Source: Hyphomicrobiales bacterium (GTDB lineage: Bacteria; Pseudomonadota; Alphaproteobacteria; Rhizobiales; Rhizobiaceae). From it: a stretch of DNA of 64,000 nucleotides. Location of the stretch: positions 62,001 to 126,000 of the forward strand of contig UBXV01000031.1 in the NCBI GenBank assembly GCA_900469625.1, in the 5' to 3' direction. Under the pieces are notes generated by a model, which searched no databases, was not told where the DNA came from, and worked only from the letters and a program-made list of their open reading frames with translations. How positions within the stretch are numbered: the first letter of the stretch is position 1; each line of letters opens with the position of its first letter. Shown piece after piece: positions 56,508 through 64,000 of this stretch. The translations under genes were made by a program, and so were the position numbers.

Positions 56508-57176
56508 ATGGCGGACGGCGCGTCCAGGCTGGTGATCTTCGATTGCGACGGTGTGCTGGTCGACAGCGAACCGATCTCGCTCGAAGTCCTGGTCGACGTA
56601 CTCTCCGCCGCGGGCGTGTCGATGACGACCGAAGAGGCGACCGAACGGTTCCTCGGTCGCAGCCTGAAAAGCATGTCTGCCATTCTTCATGACGAGTACG
56701 GTCTTGCGACCGACGACGCCTTTCTCGAGGATATGCGCACGCGGCTCTACCAGCGCTTTCGCACGGAGTTGCAGCCGATCGCCGGCATCCGTCGGGCTGT
56801 CGAGGCGCTCGGTATCGCCTGCTGCGTCGCGTCCTCCAGCCAGCCCGAACGCATCCGGCTGTCCTTGACCGTGACCGGGCTGATCGATCTCTTCGAGCCC
56901 AACATCTTCTCCGCGACGATGGTCAAGCATGGCAAGCCGGCGCCCGACCTGTTCCTGCTGGCCTGCCGGGAGATGGGCGTTGCGCCCGAAGACTGCATCG
57001 TCGTCGAGGACAGTCCAGCCGGCATCGAGGCGGCGCATGCCGCCGGCATGCGGGCGTTCGCTTTCGCCGGTGGCGGACATGCGCGCAACGACCGGCATCG
57101 CCAGACGCTGGCCGACCTCGGCCCGGACGTGCTGTTTGACGACATGGGAGAATTGCTACAGTTTGTCCGCCATTAA
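56508..57176 (+). CDS. HAD-family hydrolase (beta-phosphoglucomutase/phosphatase-like)
   Basis: A 222-residue HAD-IA phosphatase. Motif I is FDCDGVLVDSEP with both Asp, motif II Ser lies in VASSSQPERI, and the Lys and acidic motifs are KHGKPAPDLFLLA and CIVVEDSPAGIEAA. The helical cap follows motif I. It is co-transcribed with mtlK and the kinase, so it may dephosphorylate a polyol or ketose phosphate, clearing dead-end esters. The exact substrate is not given by the sequence. Confidence 0.9.
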   Translation: MADGASRLVIFDCDGVLVDSEPISLEVLVDVLSAAGVSMTTEEATERFLGRSLKSMSAILHDEYGLATDDAFLEDMRTRLYQRFRTELQPIAGIRRAVEALGIACCVASSSQPERIRLSLTVTGLIDLFEPNIFSATMVKHGKPAPDLFLLACREMGVAPEDCIVVEDSPAGIEAAHAAGMRAFAFAGGGHARNDRHRQTLADLGPDVLFDDMGELLQFVRH

Positions 57177-57197
57177 CAGGGACGGGGACCTCCATTG

Positions 57198-58781
57198 ATG
57201 CGTGAATTCGTCGTTGCGGTCGATGTCGGCACCGGCAGCGCCCGCGCCGGTATCTTCGACCGGACCGGCCGGCTTTTGGCGCGCGCCGACCTGCCGATCG
57301 CCATGAACAGGCCGGAGGAGAATCATGCCGAGCACGACTCGGACGATATCTGGAAAGCCGTCTGCGGCTCGGTGAAGGCAGCCAGGCAAAAGGCGGGCGT
57401 CGCCGCACGGGATATTGCCGCCATCGGCTTTGATGCGACGTGCTCGCTCGTCGTGCGCGACCGGGATGGCGCGCCGCTTTCCGTCAATCGCAAGGGCGAG
57501 GCGCGCTGGGACACGATCGTCTGGCTCGATCACCGGGCGCTGAAGGAAGCCGATTTCTGCACGGCAACCGAGCACCCGGTTCTTGATTTCTCCGGTCGCG
57601 TCATGTCGCCGGAGATGGAGATGCCCAAGCTGATGTGGCTGAAGCGGAACCTGCCGGCGCAGTGGGAGAAGGCAGGGTACTTCTTCGATCTCGCCGACTA
57701 TCTTTCCTGGAAGGCGACCGGAAGTGCGGCGCGGTCGCGCTGCACGCTGACGGCGAAGTGGAACTTTCTCGCGCATGAAAAGCGCGGCTGGCAGGCGGAT
57801 TATCTCGCGCAGATCGGCCTTGACGATCTGCTGACGCGGGGCGGATTGCCGGAGGAAACGCTGCAGCTCGGAAGCTCGGTTGGCAGCCTGTCGCAACAGG
57901 CCGCAGCAGAGCTCGGTCTTGATACCGATTGCCAGGTGGCGCCCGGGCTGATCGATGCCTATGCCGGCGCGCTCGGCGTGCTCGGTGGTTTTGCCGGAGA
58001 GCCGGAGAAGCTCGAGCGGCAGCTGGCGCTGATCGCCGGGACCTCGAGCTGCATCGTCGCCTTCTCAAGGCAGATGAAGCCCGGCTTCGGCATGTGGGGT
58101 CCGTATTTCGAGGCGGTGCTGCCCGGCGCCTGGCTGATCGAGGCGGGCCAGTCGGCAACCGGCGCGCTGCTCGACCATATCGTGCGCATCCACGGCGGCG
58201 GGCTGGAGCCATCGACGGAAACCCATGGTCGCATCATTGACCGCGTGCAGGAACTGCGCGCCTTGCACGGCACGGAGTTCGCCGGGCGACTGCACGTGCT
58301 GCCCGACTTTCACGGCAACCGTTCGCCGCTCGCCGACCCGCATGGGCTTGGTGTGATCAGCGGCCTGCCATTCGATTCCTCGTTCGACGCGTTGTGCCGG
58401 CTCTACTGGCGCACCTGTGTCGCCATCGCGCTCGGCATTCGCCATATCCTCGAGACGATGCGGGAGGTCGGCTATGAACTCGACACGCTGCACGTGACCG
58501 GCGGCCATGTGCGCAATGCGCTGTTGATGGAGCTTTACTGCGACGTCACCGGATGCCGGGTCGTGGCGCCGGATGCGCCCGATGCCGTTCTTCTCGGCAC
58601 GGCCATGGCGGCAGCGGTTGCCGGCGAGGTTTATGCGGATATCGCAACGGCGGGCCATGCCATGGCGTCCGGCGGGCGGGAGCGGCTGCCGAACACGGCC
58701 ATGCGCGATATCTACGATCGCGACTATCGCCGTTTCCTGGCGCTCTATCGTCATCGCGATGAGCTCGACGCACTTCAGTAA
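57198..58781 (+). CDS. FGGY-family pentulose/ketose kinase
   Basis: A 527-residue sugar kinase with two FGGY domains. The N-terminal phosphate loop is AVDVGTGSARAGIFD and the catalytic Asp is probably in GLIDAYAGALGVLGG. The C-terminal ATP loop is VTGGHVRNALLMELYCDVTG. The N-terminal half resembles the D-ribulokinase/TIGR01315 branch rather than xylulokinase. A TTG at 57195 is also in frame, but ATG 57198 is preferred. It would phosphorylate a pentulose (D-ribulose or D-xylulose) formed by polyol oxidation. Confidence 0.88.
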   Translation: MREFVVAVDVGTGSARAGIFDRTGRLLARADLPIAMNRPEENHAEHDSDDIWKAVCGSVKAARQKAGVAARDIAAIGFDATCSLVVRDRDGAPLSVNRKGEARWDTIVWLDHRALKEADFCTATEHPVLDFSGRVMSPEMEMPKLMWLKRNLPAQWEKAGYFFDLADYLSWKATGSAARSRCTLTAKWNFLAHEKRGWQADYLAQIGLDDLLTRGGLPEETLQLGSSVGSLSQQAAAELGLDTDCQVAPGLIDAYAGALGVLGGFAGEPEKLERQLALIAGTSSCIVAFSRQMKPGFGMWGPYFEAVLPGAWLIEAGQSATGALLDHIVRIHGGGLEPSTETHGRIIDRVQELRALHGTEFAGRLHVLPDFHGNRSPLADPHGLGVISGLPFDSSFDALCRLYWRTCVAIALGIRHILETMREVGYELDTLHVTGGHVRNALLMELYCDVTGCRVVAPDAPDAVLLGTAMAAAVAGEVYADIATAGHAMASGGRERLPNTAMRDIYDRDYRRFLALYRHRDELDALQ

Positions 58782-58808
58782 AAAATCGACGACGACGCGA
58801 AACGCCAG

Positions 58809-58833
58809 GGAACCTTTGCCTTTGCCGTGCATT
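58809..58833 (+). promoter_or_regulatory. EcfG-like promoter ahead of the candidate sRNA
   Basis: GGAAC (58809-58813) is followed after 16 bases by CATT (58830-58833), one base from the EcfG consensus GGAAC-N16/17-CGTT. Transcription would begin near 58840, in front of two hairpins. Confidence 0.35.
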
Positions 58834-58839
58834 TTACCT

Positions 58840-58971
58840 GCAGACCGACGGTGGCGCGCATCGCCCCCAATGTGGCGCCGGAGGTAATCCGCCGGTTTTA
58901 CAACTCACACTCCCCCGGTGAGTTGCACAATGTCAGCCAGTGCCTTCCCTCGGCACTGGCTGTTTTGTTTT
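58840..58971 (+). ncRNA. Candidate small RNA with anti-Shine-Dalgarno loop
   Basis: A non-coding stretch between the kinase and phyR. It holds hairpin CAACTCAC / GTGAGTTG (58901-58908 with 58918-58925), whose 9-base loop ACTCCCCCG is C-rich and complementary to Shine-Dalgarno-like sequences. Ten bases on is a strong intrinsic terminator. C-rich loops followed by a terminator hairpin are a common layout of rhizobial trans-acting sRNAs. The 5' end is a guess from the EcfG-like site; it could instead be only the 3' UTR of the smo operon. Confidence 0.4.
58935..58971 (+). terminator. Intrinsic terminator, end of smo operon or sRNA
   Basis: A 10-bp perfect stem AGCCAGTGCC / GGCACTGGCT (58935-58944 with 58952-58961), a 7-base loop and GTTTTGTTTT. 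It is 154 bases after the kinase stop. Confidence 0.92.
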
Positions 58972-59071
58972 CAGGCACGCGATTGCCAAGGCTGTCTGTT
59001 GACGCAACCACCAGGCAGACAAACGAAAGCCGGCGACCGAGGCCGCCGGCGAGGAAAGACTGTGGAGATGA

Positions 59072-59866
59072 TCAGGCCGCGGCCTTCGTCGATTCGTTGA
59101 AGAACAGCGCCTGGCTGATGAGCGCCTTGACCATATCGGGGTTGAAGGGCTTGGTGACCAGGAAGGTCGGTTCGGGGCGTTCGCCGGTCAACAGTCTCTC
59201 GGGGAATGCGGTGATGAAAATCACCGGGATGGCGCTGGTCTGGAGGATCTCGTTGACCGCGTCGATGCCGGAGCTGCCGTCGGCAAGCTGGATATCTGCA
59301 AGCACCATGCTCGGGCGCGTCTTCTTGTAAAGCGCGATTGCCTCGTCGCGGGTGCGGGCAATGCCGGTGACGCGGTGACCGAGGCTCTCGACCATGTTCT
59401 CGATATCGATCGCGATCAGCGGTTCGTCTTCGATGATCATGATGTCGGTTGCGACCTGACGCGAGATTTCCTGCGAGGCGCGGTCGAGCAGGGAGCCGAT
59501 CTTGTCGTCGCTGACGTCAAGGATTTCGCTGGCTTCTTCCGGCCTGAACCCTTCCACGGAGACAAGCAGGAACGCCTGGCGCGCAAGCGGCGATACGTTT
59601 GCCAGATTGACCGAGGCGCGCTGCTCCCAGGCAAAGGGCGAAACCGGCTCCGGCACGAGCACGGAGGACGATACGAACAGCGACGTGTAGAGGCGGAACA
59701 GGGAGACCCGATCGTTGCTGGCCTCGGGGAAGATCGAGGTATCGGCGATCAGGGCTTCGAGTACGGCGGCCACATAGGCGTCGCCTGATGTCTGCGAGCC
59801 AGTCAATGCGCGCGAGTATCGGCGCAGATAGGGCAGAAGCGGCGCGATCCGTGTGGACAATGTCAT
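59072..59866 (-). CDS. phyR: General stress response regulator PhyR
   Basis: A 264-residue anti-anti-sigma response regulator. The N-terminal sigma-like domain (about residues 5-135) ends in a sigma4-like EASEILDVSDDKIGSLLDRA. A receiver domain follows (about 141-260) with phosphoacceptor Asp191 (VLADIQL), acidic pocket IIEDEP and the C-terminal TKPF. Phosphorylated PhyR binds NepR and frees EcfG (family knowledge). ATG 59866 is preceded by GGGAG; the frame to 59908 would run over the EcfG promoter. It is divergent from nepR-ecfG. Confidence 0.95.
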   Translation of the reverse strand: MTLSTRIAPLLPYLRRYSRALTGSQTSGDAYVAAVLEALIADTSIFPEASNDRVSLFRLYTSLFVSSSVLVPEPVSPFAWEQRASVNLANVSPLARQAFLLVSVEGFRPEEASEILDVSDDKIGSLLDRASQEISRQVATDIMIIEDEPLIAIDIENMVESLGHRVTGIARTRDEAIALYKKTRPSMVLADIQLADGSSGIDAVNEILQTSAIPVIFITAFPERLLTGERPEPTFLVTKPFNPDMVKALISQALFFNESTKAAA

Positions 59867-59908
59867 GGGGAACTCCCTCGAGAATGTAATCTTGCAGTGA
59901 CGTGCCAA

Positions 59909-59933
59909 AACGTTTCACGCAAAAAAAAGTTCC
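59909..59933 (-). promoter_or_regulatory. EcfG promoter of phyR
   Basis: On the minus strand GGAAC (59933-59929) and CGTT (59912-59909) are separated by 16 bases, an exact match to GGAAC-N16/17-CGTT. It lies 43 bases upstream of the phyR start codon. Confidence 0.85.
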
Positions 59934-59938
59934 GGGAG

Positions 59939-59964
59939 GGAACATTTCATTTTTCAGACGCGTT
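59939..59964 (+). promoter_or_regulatory. EcfG promoter of nepR-ecfG
   Basis: GGAAC (59939-59943) and CGTT (59961-59964) are separated by 17 bases, an exact match to the EcfG consensus. It lies 37 bases upstream of the nepR start, giving positive feedback on the sigma-factor operon. Confidence 0.88.
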
Positions 59965-60001
59965 AAGGCGGTAATGAACACCACAAGGCGACAGATTGAC
60001 A

Positions 60002-60196
60002 ATGAAGTATAAAACAGGGGCGGGGCGCACTTCCGGTACGACCTCATGGACCGAAGACCCAAATGCGCAGATAGCGGCCAAGCTGAAGGCCCTCTATCAG
60101 TCCGTTCAGGAGGAGGCGATACCCTCGCGTTTTCTCGATCTTCTGGAGAAACTCGATGCAGCCGAACAGCAGTCCGTTCTGCAGGGTAGGGAGTGA
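60002..60196 (+). CDS. nepR: Anti-sigma factor NepR
   Basis: A 64-residue anti-sigma factor. The conserved core is IAAKLKALYQSVQEEAIPSRFLDLLEKLDAA, two short helices that bind EcfG or PhyR. ATG 60002 is used; a TTG two codons upstream is in frame. The stop overlaps the first possible ecfG start (GTG) by four bases. Confidence 0.92.
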   Translation: MKYKTGAGRTSGTTSWTEDPNAQIAAKLKALYQSVQEEAIPSRFLDLLEKLDAAEQQSVLQGRE

Positions 60197-60759
60197 GCGC
60201 CGGAATGTCGTCTGAAAAGAATGATTTCAAGCGGGAGATGCTCGCGGCCCTGCCGAGCCTTCGCGCCTTTGCCATGTCGCTCATCGGTCGCCACGACCGG
60301 GCCGACGATCTTGTCCAGGACACGATCATGAAAGCCTGGGCCAAGCAGGACCATTTCCAGATGGGCACGAACATGAAGGCCTGGCTCTTCACGATCCTGC
60401 GCAACGAACTCTATAGCCAGATGCGCAAGCGCGGACGCGAGGTGCAGGACAGCGACGGCCACTTCACGGAGTCGCTCGCCCATCATCCCGAACAGTACGG
60501 TTCGCTCGACCTGCAGGATTTTCGCCGGGCGCTCGAAACCTTGCCTCCCGATCAGCGCGAAGCGATCATTCTCGTCGGTGCGTCCGGCTTTTCTTATGAA
60601 GAAGCGGCGACGATCTGCGGCTGTGCGCTCGGCACCATCAAGAGCCGTGTGAACCGTGCGCGCCAACGCCTCCAGGATATTCTCCAGGTGCAAGGCGAAA
60701 ACGACTACGGTCCGGACGAAACCTCCGCTCCCATCACCTCCAGGGCATTCGTTTCCTGA
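60193..60759 (+). CDS. ecfG: ECF sigma factor EcfG (RpoE2)
   Basis: A 188-residue ECF15-group sigma factor that drives the alphaproteobacterial general stress response. Sigma2 is at about residues 20-85 (GRHDRADDLVQDTIMKAWAKQ) and sigma4 at about 115-170 (LPPDQREAIILVGASGFSYEEAATICGCALGTIKSRVNRARQRL). The start may be GTG 60193, coupled to nepR, or ATG 60205; the GCAGGG at 60181-60186 fits the GTG. S. meliloti names the orthologue rpoE2. Confidence 0.94.
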   Translation: MSAGMSSEKNDFKREMLAALPSLRAFAMSLIGRHDRADDLVQDTIMKAWAKQDHFQMGTNMKAWLFTILRNELYSQMRKRGREVQDSDGHFTESLAHHPEQYGSLDLQDFRRALETLPPDQREAIILVGASGFSYEEAATICGCALGTIKSRVNRARQRLQDILQVQGENDYGPDETSAPITSRAFVS

Positions 60760-60905
60760 CCCAGGGGTTCTTTTTGGCCGCCAGAGCGTTGCAAATCGAC
60801 TGCAGCCCTGCTTTCACTGGCGGCCAGAATACCTGTGCATCGCATCGCCCTGCGCCGATTGATCGGCGCAGGCGGTTCGGTGCGGCAGTTTGGAGCTGAG
60901 GCCGG

Positions 60906-62414
60906 ATGCAAGACAAAAGAGAAGAACAGACCGCCTCGATGGAGATATCCTTGCTCGACGCACCCGAACGCCTGCGGGTGCTGCATGCGACGGTGCCGGA
61001 TATGGCGGTCCCCGACACCGACTTCGACGGTATCACCGAAATCGCTGCCCGCCTCTTCGACGCGCCGATCGCTCTCGTCAGCTTGCTCGACCGCGAGTGG
61101 CAATGGTTCAAGGCGGCAGTCGGAACGTCGCAGCCGCGGGCCTCATCGGAAGATTCGTTCTGCGTGCATGCGGCGGCAGGCGATGCGGGCGCAGGCCTCG
61201 TCGTTCTCGACGCGTCCGCGGATCCGCGCTTTCGCAACCGTCCGCTTGTCGTCGGCCCGCCCTTCCTGCGGTTCTACGCCGGCGCGGCGATCGTTCTCGA
61301 CGGGCAGCCGGTCGGCACGGTCTGTGTTCTCGATGTCGCGCCGCGCAGTTCGGTGGCGCCACACCTGATGGAGCAGCTGAGCCGGCTCGCAGAGCTTGCG
61401 GCGTCCCTGTTCAAGCTCAAGGACGAGGCGCGCCGCCGCGCCATCAAGGAGGCGGCACTTTCCCGCGAGGAGCAGCGCCATGCCATGGCGCTCGAAGCCG
61501 CCAATATCGGCAGCTGGCTTTGGGATGTCCGCTCCGGCGTGATTGCCGGCAACAGCGCCATGATGCGCATGTTCGGGTTTCCGGCAGACCATACGTTCGG
61601 CGCGCGCGAGGTGTTCGGCGCCATCCATCCCGACGATCGCGGCGCCACCTTTGCCAAGCTTCGCCAGGCGATGAAGGCGGACGAGGAATATGATGGCATG
61701 TTTCGCGTCGGCAATACCGGCCGCTGGCTGCTCGGCCGCGGGCGGGTGCATGAGCGGGATGCCAAGGGCAATCCGCTGACCTTCATCGGCGTCACCATCG
61801 ATGTCACCGACCAGCAGACATCCGTCCAGCGCACGCGGCTGCTGCTGAAGGAGCTGAACCATCGGGTCAAGAACACGCTGGCCATGCTGCAGTCTCTTGC
61901 CCGTCAGACGCTGCGCCAGACCAGCGATCCCGCCGAATTCATGACTGCCTTTGCCGGACGCTTGCAGGCAATCTCGGAGGCGCATGGGCTCCTGTCGGAC
62001 CACGAATGGGGCACGATCCGGCTCGCGGACCTGATTTCCAAGCAATTGATGCCGCATGTCAGCGTCTATGCCGACCAGATCGAGTTGCACAAGGACGAAG
62101 TGCTGCTCGGTCCCGACCAGGCGGTCGGCCTCGGGCTCGTTCTGCACGAGCTTGCCACCAACGCCGTGAAATACGGTTCGCTGTCGGTGCCGACTGGCAA
62201 GGTGGTGCTGACGGCCCGCAATGTCGTGGAGGAGGGCGAGGCGGTGCTGCATTTGACCTGGACAGAGGTCGGAGGGCCGCCGGTGCGCGAACCCAAGCGT
62301 CGCGGCTTCGGCTCCATCCTGATCGAACGCAGCCTCGACAAGGTTCTCGGCAGCTCGGTCAAGGTCGAATATATGGCAGCGGGCGTCACCGCCCTGATCC
62401 GCCTGCCGCTGTAG
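60906..62414 (+). CDS. HWE/HisKA_2-family sensor histidine kinase (RsiC-like)
   Basis: A 502-residue soluble kinase without membrane helices. A GAF domain (about residues 30-170) and a PAS domain (about 195-305) precede the kinase core. The phospho-acceptor His319 lies in the HWE-type box LLLKELNHRVKNTLAMLQSLARQ, and the ATPase domain has VLHELATNAVKYGSLS. Its place directly after ecfG matches the S. meliloti kinase RsiC, reported to control the general stress response (from memory), so it probably acts on PhyR. Confidence 0.88.
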   Translation: MQDKREEQTASMEISLLDAPERLRVLHATVPDMAVPDTDFDGITEIAARLFDAPIALVSLLDREWQWFKAAVGTSQPRASSEDSFCVHAAAGDAGAGLVVLDASADPRFRNRPLVVGPPFLRFYAGAAIVLDGQPVGTVCVLDVAPRSSVAPHLMEQLSRLAELAASLFKLKDEARRRAIKEAALSREEQRHAMALEAANIGSWLWDVRSGVIAGNSAMMRMFGFPADHTFGAREVFGAIHPDDRGATFAKLRQAMKADEEYDGMFRVGNTGRWLLGRGRVHERDAKGNPLTFIGVTIDVTDQQTSVQRTRLLLKELNHRVKNTLAMLQSLARQTLRQTSDPAEFMTAFAGRLQAISEAHGLLSDHEWGTIRLADLISKQLMPHVSVYADQIELHKDEVLLGPDQAVGLGLVLHELATNAVKYGSLSVPTGKVVLTARNVVEEGEAVLHLTWTEVGGPPVREPKRRGFGSILIERSLDKVLGSSVKVEYMAAGVTALIRLPL

Positions 62415-62498
62415 GGCCACTTCGGGTTCATCGGAAACACGGACCGATTTTCTGAGGGAAGGCGCTCCGCACCTTTCCGGAACGCTCCGATGCTAGCA

Positions 62499-62930
62499 TC
62501 AGTTATCCCGGTTCGGCCGACGCCTCTTGCCGGTTCCGAGCAAAGCACCGATGGCGAGGGCCGTGCCGATTGCGATCAGCGGCTGCTTGCGCAGAATGCT
62601 GGTTGCGGCAAGCATCGTCAGGTTGGTTCGCACCATCGACCGGCGGCGGCGCTCTTCCGCCAGCTTTCTATCCCGTCCCTGCAGGGCGATCATGACGATG
62701 ATCAGTATGAGAGCGGTCAGGATCAGGGCTGCCGCCATCGATGCGGCGGCGACCACGGGCGAATAGGCGGCGCTGAGATAGAGCGCGATCGCGATCAGTG
62801 CAAAAACATAGGCGGTGACGAGCAGCACGGCGACGACGGCGCAGAGCGCCGCGTTGCGCTTGATGCGTGAGGTCGTCGCGCCAATGTCGGCGGCCAGCAA
62901 GGCGGACAGGGCAACACCGAATGGTCCCAT
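62499..62930 (-). CDS. Phage-holin-superfamily III-like (DUF1469) membrane protein
   Basis: A 143-residue protein with two adjacent long hydrophobic helices (about residues 28-53 and 58-86) and a basic cytoplasmic domain with a third weaker hydrophobic stretch (about 118-132). This is the DUF1469 pattern found beside YqjD/DUF883-like proteins. It lies downstream of the next gene on the same strand, 78 bases apart. Function unknown; the phage name is only a superfamily label. Confidence 0.75.
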   Translation of the reverse strand: MGPFGVALSALLAADIGATTSRIKRNAALCAVVAVLLVTAYVFALIAIALYLSAAYSPVVAAASMAAALILTALILIIVMIALQGRDRKLAEERRRRSMVRTNLTMLAATSILRKQPLIAIGTALAIGALLGTGKRRRPNRDN

Positions 62931-63008
62931 GCACTTTTACTCCCGGTAACACGTCAAAACGGGTGGGCCGTGTTTCACGAGCCCACCACGTTACAGTCCC
63001 GTCGCTGC

Positions 63009-63377
63009 CTAGCGCCGCAGAAGGGCGGCGGCGATCAGGCCGATCAGCGCTGCGGTCCCAAGGGTCGCGAAGGGGTGCTCCCGCACCGCATTGCGCAACT
63101 GCTTTTCGGTTCCGGCATAACGGTCCCTGAGGTCACCCAACAGCTCTTCGCCTGATGCAAGCAGGTCCTGGATGCCGGCCTCGGCCTGGTCGCGCACGTC
63201 GTGCGCCTTGCTGCGTGCCTGTTTCGACGCGTCAGCGCCGCGATCGGCCAGCAACGCCACCAGCGCTGCCATGTCGCCGCGCAGCTCGCTGATCTGGTCC
63301 TCGATGGAACTGTCGGCGAGCACGCCGTTGCGCTTGCTCGAGCGTGAACTGGAACCTGAGAAGAGGCCTGAAGCCAT
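63009..63377 (-). CDS. ElaB/YqjD/DUF883-like membrane-anchored protein
   Basis: A 122-residue protein. It has a Ser-rich N-terminus, a long amphipathic helical region (about residues 25-100), then HPFATLGTAALIGLIAAALLRR, a single C-terminal membrane anchor with the HPFATLG motif of the ElaB/YqjD family. Such proteins bind ribosomes or the envelope in stationary phase in E. coli (family knowledge). ATG 63377 gives a normal start; an in-frame ATG 63410 adds 11 residues. Confidence 0.75.
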   Translation of the reverse strand: MASGLFSGSSSRSSKRNGVLADSSIEDQISELRGDMAALVALLADRGADASKQARSKAHDVRDQAEAGIQDLLASGEELLGDLRDRYAGTEKQLRNAVREHPFATLGTAALIGLIAAALLRR

Positions 63378-63544
63378 GATGGGTCTCCCTTTCGCTGCAA
63401 CGCCGGCCATGGGCGACCGGCGCGATTTTCACGAACCAGGCGTGGCGATCAATCCGCAACGTCCGGCCCTTCAGGGAGAACAACGCACGAGTGCGCAAAT
63501 TGTTTCGATAAATCTTGAAGTTGGCGCGATTTGCCGAGGGGTGC

Positions 63545-64000
63545 TTAAAGCGTCGCCGTCTGCGGCAGTACAAAGGGAACGCCGGCGGCCGGCATGGCGC
63601 TGACCTGCATGCGGCAACCGAACACCGCCTCCATCGTCTCGTCCGTCAGCACATCGCCCGGCGCGCCGCTTGCCCGGATCTTGCCGGCCTTCATCATGAT
63701 CATCCGGTCGGCGAACATGGCTGTAAGGTTGAGGTCGTGCATGACGGCGATGACGCCACCGCCGCGTTCGCAAAACTTGCGCGCCAGCTGCATGATCGTC
63801 AGCTGGTGGCGGATATCGAGGCTCGACACCGGCTCGTCGAGCAGGAGATAGCGCGGCTCGCCGTCAGCGACCGGGTCGGAGATCTGGCAAAGCACGCGGG
63901 CGAGCTGGACGCGCTGCTGCTCGCCACCCGAAAGCTCCTGGTAGAAGCGCCCGGCAAAGCCACCGAGATCGACGGCCTCGAGCGCATCGGCGGCAATGCG
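63545..64000 (-). CDS. hmuV: Haemin ABC transporter ATPase HmuV, C-terminal part (5' end outside window)
   Basis: The last 151 residues of an ABC ATPase, open to base 64000. The signature LSGGEQQRVQLARVL, Walker B YLLLDEPVSSLD and switch His in AVMHDLNLTAMFADR are present; Walker A lies beyond the edge. The segment SSLDIRHQLTIMQLARKFCERGGGVIAVMHDLNLT is typical of HmuV/FecE-type ATPases for haem or siderophores. The hmuV assignment rests on that and on the remembered neighbourhood in S. meliloti. Confidence 0.82.
   Translation of the reverse strand, partial: RIAADALEAVDLGGFAGRFYQELSGGEQQRVQLARVLCQISDPVADGEPRYLLLDEPVSSLDIRHQLTIMQLARKFCERGGGVIAVMHDLNLTAMFADRMIMMKAGKIRASGAPGDVLTDETMEAVFGCRMQVSAMPAAGVPFVLPQTATL

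Noticed and set aside
58801-58971. A short leader peptide or riboswitch in the gap after the FGGY kinase
   Set aside because: No downstream plus-strand gene exists for it to control (phyR is on the other strand), so an sRNA or a 3' UTR is more sensible.
62499-62930. Prophage remnant suggested by the holin-like label
   Set aside because: No other phage gene, integrase or attachment site is near; DUF1469 proteins are ordinary bacterial membrane proteins often found beside ElaB/YqjD-like genes.

Overview
This 64 kb window is a G+C-rich alphaproteobacterial chromosome segment, almost certainly from Rhizobiaceae and most like Sinorhizobium/Ensifer. The evidence is the tetrameric sarcosine oxidase, a urease operon carrying rhizobial accessory genes, a CyaC-type haem-anchored adenylate cyclase, the smo sorbitol/mannitol locus and the PhyR-NepR-EcfG stress switch. 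From memory the right-hand part (smoC to hmuV) follows the Sinorhizobium meliloti gene order; no alignment could be run. No insertion sequence, prophage, CRISPR array, tRNA or rRNA was seen. The window looks like stable core or chromosomal catabolic DNA.

Layout. 1-2.7 kb: the end of an RND efflux pump and a convergent cysQ. 2.9-10.7 kb: methyl-amine catabolism (soxBDAG plus a dimethylglycine/sarcosine dehydrogenase-like flavoenzyme), the lower part of glycine-betaine/choline breakdown. 11-16.5 kb: a branched-chain amino-acid ABC importer (livHMGF, a small membrane protein, livK). 16.7-17.7 kb: a 2-hydroxyacid dehydrogenase. 17.8-26.1 kb: the urease region (ureD, A, B, C, E, F, G) with six non-urease genes between the ure genes, one of them a cytosolic protein with GT29 sialyltransferase-like motifs. 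26.2-31.6 kb: a Crp/Fnr regulator with a self-type box upstream, and an RND efflux pair.

32-48.6 kb: the reductive pyrimidine (uracil/thymine) pathway, in two blocks. The first holds an NMT1/THI5-type ABC importer with a small EamA-like membrane protein and a GNAT enzyme, dihydropyrimidinase, an N-carbamoyl-beta-alanine amidohydrolase-like enzyme and a RutR-type repressor. The second holds preA/preT, the dihydropyrimidine dehydrogenase. Between them lie a DMT exporter, the redox-sensing cyclase cyaC, a LysR regulator and an MDR dehydrogenase. RutR-like operators lie upstream of both blocks, so one repressor probably controls both.

48.9-58.8 kb: the polyol locus smoC-smoEFGK-smoS-mtlK-HAD-FGGY kinase. 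It imports sorbitol/mannitol, oxidises them to ketoses and phosphorylates a ketose. A perfect 16-bp palindrome and nested inverted repeats precede smoE. A possible small RNA with its own terminator follows the kinase.

59-62.4 kb: the general stress response core (phyR, nepR, ecfG, HWE kinase), with two near-perfect EcfG promoters facing outwards between phyR and nepR. 62.5-64 kb: two small membrane/cell-envelope proteins and the 3' part of the haemin importer ATPase hmuV, cut by the window edge.
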